The notes under the pieces are model-generated. The model worked only from the letters and a program-made list of their open reading frames with translations, had not been told where the DNA came from and ran no database searches. Positions 61,050 to 64,000 of a stretch of DNA of 64,000 bases are shown piece by piece (the stretch's first letter is position 1; each line of letters starts with the position of its first letter). The position numbers and the translations under genes are program-made. The DNA comes from Deltaproteobacteria bacterium (GTDB taxonomy: Bacteria > Desulfobacterota > Desulfomonilia > Desulfomonilales > Desulfomonilaceae), in contig JAPLJJ010000059.1 in NCBI GenBank assembly GCA_026388665.1, forward strand, positions 1 to 64,000, given 5' to 3'.

Positions 61050-61955
61050 ATGATGGGGTTTCAGAATCGCTGCCCCGAAGTCTCTGTACATGAAATAAAC
61101 TATTCTGCATATTCAGAAGTGTTACTTAGAACGGAGTCAAGCATGTCTATTGAAGAAACTCAGTCCCTAACAGATCGAGAACTATGGACTTTAAAAGAAT
61201 TTGTTGAAAATACATTACGAAAGAGTGGGGCTGTTTTGCTCGAATTGTACGGGCGTGGCAACAGAAAACTGAAATTTGATGACGAGTTGGTGACAGAAGC
61301 CGAAAATAGGGCGTGGGACATTATTCAGACTAAGATTGACGGGAGCTTCGATGGGCATGGTTTCTTGAGAGACTTGAACGAGGAACAATTGAGAGGACCA
61401 GGCGCGCCACGATTTGTCTGGATCGTTGATACGCTTGATGGTGCGGCGTCTTTTCAGTCTGGAATGCCTGTTTGGGGAGTTAGCGCGGCCCTTTTTGAGA
61501 AATTCTGGCCTGTTCTGGGTTTCCTTTATTTGCCGGTAACCGGTGAACTTTATTCAGCTTATGCTGGAAGAGAAGCTTTTCTGAATGATAGACCAATTAA
61601 AGTGCGGCAGGACCCAACTGTGGACAATGAAAGTTTGATTCTGGTTTATTCTCGCTTTCACAGAGACTTTACAAGTAATTTTCCAGGCAAGATCCGCAAT
61701 TTGGGTTCATCCGCCGGACACTTGGCTTACACTGCCAGAGGCGCAGCCGACGCTTGTATTATGAAAAACGTTACAGTTAGAGATCTGGCGGCCGGTAGTA
61801 TTATACTGGGAGCAGCCGGTGGAGAAATAAGATATCTTGATGGCCGACCATTTCATATTGGTGAGATTCTAGATGGACACAGAATTGAAGACCCATTGAT
61901 AGCTTCCCCAAAGGGATCTTTCGATTATTTTGCCCAGTATTTTCAAAAAATCTGA
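61050..61955 (+). CDS. Inositol monophosphatase / CysQ family phosphatase
   Basis: VTEAENRAWDII, WIVDTLDGAASFQSGMPVWGVSAALF, RDLAAGSIILGAAGGEIRYLDGRPF; possible internal start at ATG 61143. Confidence 0.85.
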   Translation: MMGFQNRCPEVSVHEINYSAYSEVLLRTESSMSIEETQSLTDRELWTLKEFVENTLRKSGAVLLELYGRGNRKLKFDDELVTEAENRAWDIIQTKIDGSFDGHGFLRDLNEEQLRGPGAPRFVWIVDTLDGAASFQSGMPVWGVSAALFEKFWPVLGFLYLPVTGELYSAYAGREAFLNDRPIKVRQDPTVDNESLILVYSRFHRDFTSNFPGKIRNLGSSAGHLAYTARGAADACIMKNVTVRDLAAGSIILGAAGGEIRYLDGRPFHIGEILDGHRIEDPLIASPKGSFDYFAQYFQKI

Positions 61956-62018
61956 TTAATTGGTCATAGAGCTTATTTTAAGTGATGTGGCTTTTCATTA
62001 AACATACGTTTTAACGGA

Positions 62019-63074
62019 GTGGATATGAACACGATCGGAAAGAGATCAGAACAAATCCTTGCCGCTATCGTGTCCGAGTACATCGCCACAGGTGAACCGA
62101 TAGGATCGAGAACTTTATCCAAAAAAACGGATATTGGACTTTCGTCCGCTTCGATCCGAAATATCATGAGCGATCTAACAGATTCCGGTTTCATCTCTCA
62201 ACCTCATGTCAGCGCGGGACGTATTCCAACAGACTTAGGATACCGTTTTTACATTGACAAAATTCTGGAGCCGGTCGATTTAAATCAAGACGAAGTGACC
62301 GCAATAGAATCGTGGATCGCAACCGCTGGTCTGGACATGCGAGATGCTATGAAGCAATCCTCTTGGCTTCTCGCGGATCTCTCAAAACAGGCAGGCGTAG
62401 TAAGCGGTTCCCCTGCAACTGAACAGACTTTCAAAACAATAGATTTCATAAAGGTTGCAAAAGACAGAATACTTGTGGTCCTGGTCTCAACTACAGGATT
62501 TGTCCAGAACAAAATGATTTTCGATGATGAGGATATTCCCCAATATACTTTAGAATCATTTGGCCATATGTTAAATGATATTCTTTACGACCTTGATCTG
62601 AAACAGGCCAGGGAAAAAATCGAGCAGGAACTGAGTAAGGAAAAGGCTAAATTTGACGCCGTGTTGGCTAAGGTCTTGAGATTCAGCCATATAATTCTCT
62701 CGGCTGATACCTCTGCTAGAGAATTTTTTATTGAAGGGTCCTTAAATATCGAAGACGATCGAGAATCTTCTCAACTCGATAAAATGAAAGCAGTTCTGGT
62801 TGCATTTGAACATAAGAGCAAGCTACTAACATTGTTAGACAAAACTCTGGCGGCGAGGGGAATACAAATTTTCATTGGATCTGAACATGGAATTAACGAA
62901 ATGGAATCATGTTCCGTGATCGCTTATCCAATCAAAGCTCAAGGCGCGGTTCTCGGCAGCATCGGAATCATTGGTCCCAAGAGAATGAACTACCAGAAAA
63001 TAGTTCCTCTCGTAGGGACCACAGCTAATGTGCTGACACGATTACTTAAAAGGATTGTAGAAAAAGCTTCGTAA
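62019..63074 (+). CDS. hrcA: Heat-inducible transcription repressor HrcA
   Basis: RSEQILAAIVSEYIATGEPIGSRTLSKKTDIGLSSASIRNIMSDLTDSGFISQPHVSAGRIPTDLGYRFYID. Confidence 0.96.
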   Translation: MDMNTIGKRSEQILAAIVSEYIATGEPIGSRTLSKKTDIGLSSASIRNIMSDLTDSGFISQPHVSAGRIPTDLGYRFYIDKILEPVDLNQDEVTAIESWIATAGLDMRDAMKQSSWLLADLSKQAGVVSGSPATEQTFKTIDFIKVAKDRILVVLVSTTGFVQNKMIFDDEDIPQYTLESFGHMLNDILYDLDLKQAREKIEQELSKEKAKFDAVLAKVLRFSHIILSADTSAREFFIEGSLNIEDDRESSQLDKMKAVLVAFEHKSKLLTLLDKTLAARGIQIFIGSEHGINEMESCSVIAYPIKAQGAVLGSIGIIGPKRMNYQKIVPLVGTTANVLTRLLKRIVEKAS

Positions 63075-63093
63075 GAAACGATCTTTCCCGCAA

Positions 63094-63702
63094 TCAGTTT
63101 GCCGTGATTTCTGAAATCACTTCAGCAGTAGACATGGTCCTGAAAAGAGGAAAAAGGGGAAAGCCTTCATAAACTTTTAGTGTCATGTCGTGTAATTCAG
63201 CCTTGTAACAAGTTGAAGCATCTGTAATAATAATTGCGCTAAAGTCATTTTGAATGGCGTCCAGTGCTGTTAGCAACACGCATACATTAGTCATTATCCC
63301 GCAAACGACGACTGTTTTCACATTCCAGGTTCTTAAGGTTTGATCAAGGTCTGTTTTGTAGAATGCGCTCATGCGCCTTTTGGGGAGGATTAGATCAGAA
63401 GTCTGACAATTTAGCTCCTTGATGGGAAGATCCCCGCCTGTTCCCCTTATTGCGTGAGGCTTCATTAGTCCACCAAAAATAAAATCATCTGCCATGAAAC
63501 TGTCGCAGGCGAAGATTACAGGTTCTGATTTTGATCGAAACACGGCGCTCAGTTCATTAATTCTAGGAATTATTTTATTTGCTTCGATATCTAGCGCAGC
63601 TCCCCTTGTTAAGTCCACGTTATCCTTGATCATGTCCACGACAACAAGCGCATAATTCATTGAACCTCCCTCTCTCTGGCCATCAAGGGACTTCGTATAC
63701 AC
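63094..63702 (-). CDS. Cysteine hydrolase (isochorismatase-like)
   Basis: YALVVVDMIKDNVD, LPKRRMSAFYKTDLDQTLRTWNVKTVVVCGIMTNVCVLLTALDAIQNDF. Confidence 0.9.
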   Translation of the reverse strand: MYTKSLDGQREGGSMNYALVVVDMIKDNVDLTRGAALDIEANKIIPRINELSAVFRSKSEPVIFACDSFMADDFIFGGLMKPHAIRGTGGDLPIKELNCQTSDLILPKRRMSAFYKTDLDQTLRTWNVKTVVVCGIMTNVCVLLTALDAIQNDFSAIIITDASTCYKAELHDMTLKVYEGFPLFPLFRTMSTAEVISEITAN

Positions 63703-63939
63703 AAGAGCAACATAGGCTATTTTCTGACGGAAGCCCGCTCAACGTATATTGGATCGCTGGGAATACCATATTTGTAATATTTCTCACCCTTCGGTCTAGG
63801 CCTACCTTTATTTTCAGAATAACCCTGAATCTGAAATTTCCTTGAGAGCAAGGTTTGCTTCAAATTCCTGTTCATTTAACCTTTTTTTTCAAAATATTTA
63901 AGGGTCTCTGCTACCATTTTTCAATCCCCAAATTAAGTT

Positions 63940-63960
63940 AGGGCGCTTTAAAAGCGCCCT
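63940..63960. terminator. GC-rich near-perfect palindrome, probable terminator
   Basis: AGGGCGCTTT A AAAGCGCCCT, 10-bp arms; followed by AGCTTTT. Confidence 0.5.
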
Positions 63961-64000
63961 AGCTTTTGGTAAGCAACAATTTTGTTGGGTTATAATTATT

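Noticed and set aside
1-64000. CRISPR arrays, rRNA genes, large tandem repeats
   Set aside because: None seen on reading either strand; only short inverted repeats were found.

Overview
This 64 kb window looks like a chromosomal segment of a Desulfobacterota-type (former deltaproteobacterial) anaerobe. The taxonomy is inferred from gene content and was not tested. I saw no rRNA, CRISPR array, transposase, integrase or phage genes. Most of the window is housekeeping: glgB, Nif3-like, rsmB, htpX, fmt/def, ftsK, bioA/bioD, feoAB, lepA, cysK, queC, hrcA and one tRNA(CAT). The standout is a minus-strand catabolic cluster at about 11.4-26.2 kb. It encodes a three-subunit molybdenum hydroxylase, an enamidase-like amidohydrolase, a 6-hydroxynicotinate-reductase-like Fe-S protein, a UPF0280 protein, an 'amino acid synthesis' (DUF1185-type) protein, a Liv-type ABC importer, a methylmalonate-semialdehyde-dehydrogenase-like ALDH and an XRE-cupin regulator. 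I read it as an anaerobic nicotinate (or related N-heterocycle) degradation island. The embedded decarboxylating, CoA-acylating ALDH suggests an untested shortcut: 2-formylglutarate + CoA + NAD+ -> glutaryl-CoA + CO2 + NADH, replacing the B12-dependent 2-methyleneglutarate branch known from Eubacterium barkeri. A second accessory module (32-39.8 kb) pairs a DsrMK/TmcBC-like membrane redox unit with a sensor kinase that carries a heme-c-like motif and two Cys-rich PAS repeats, plus a truncated LutB-like fragment and a DtxR regulator. Two small ORFs absent from the supplied track (7364-7543 and 39863-40018, both minus), several hairpins and a palindrome upstream of feoA were also found. All family calls come from reading motifs; no database search was run.
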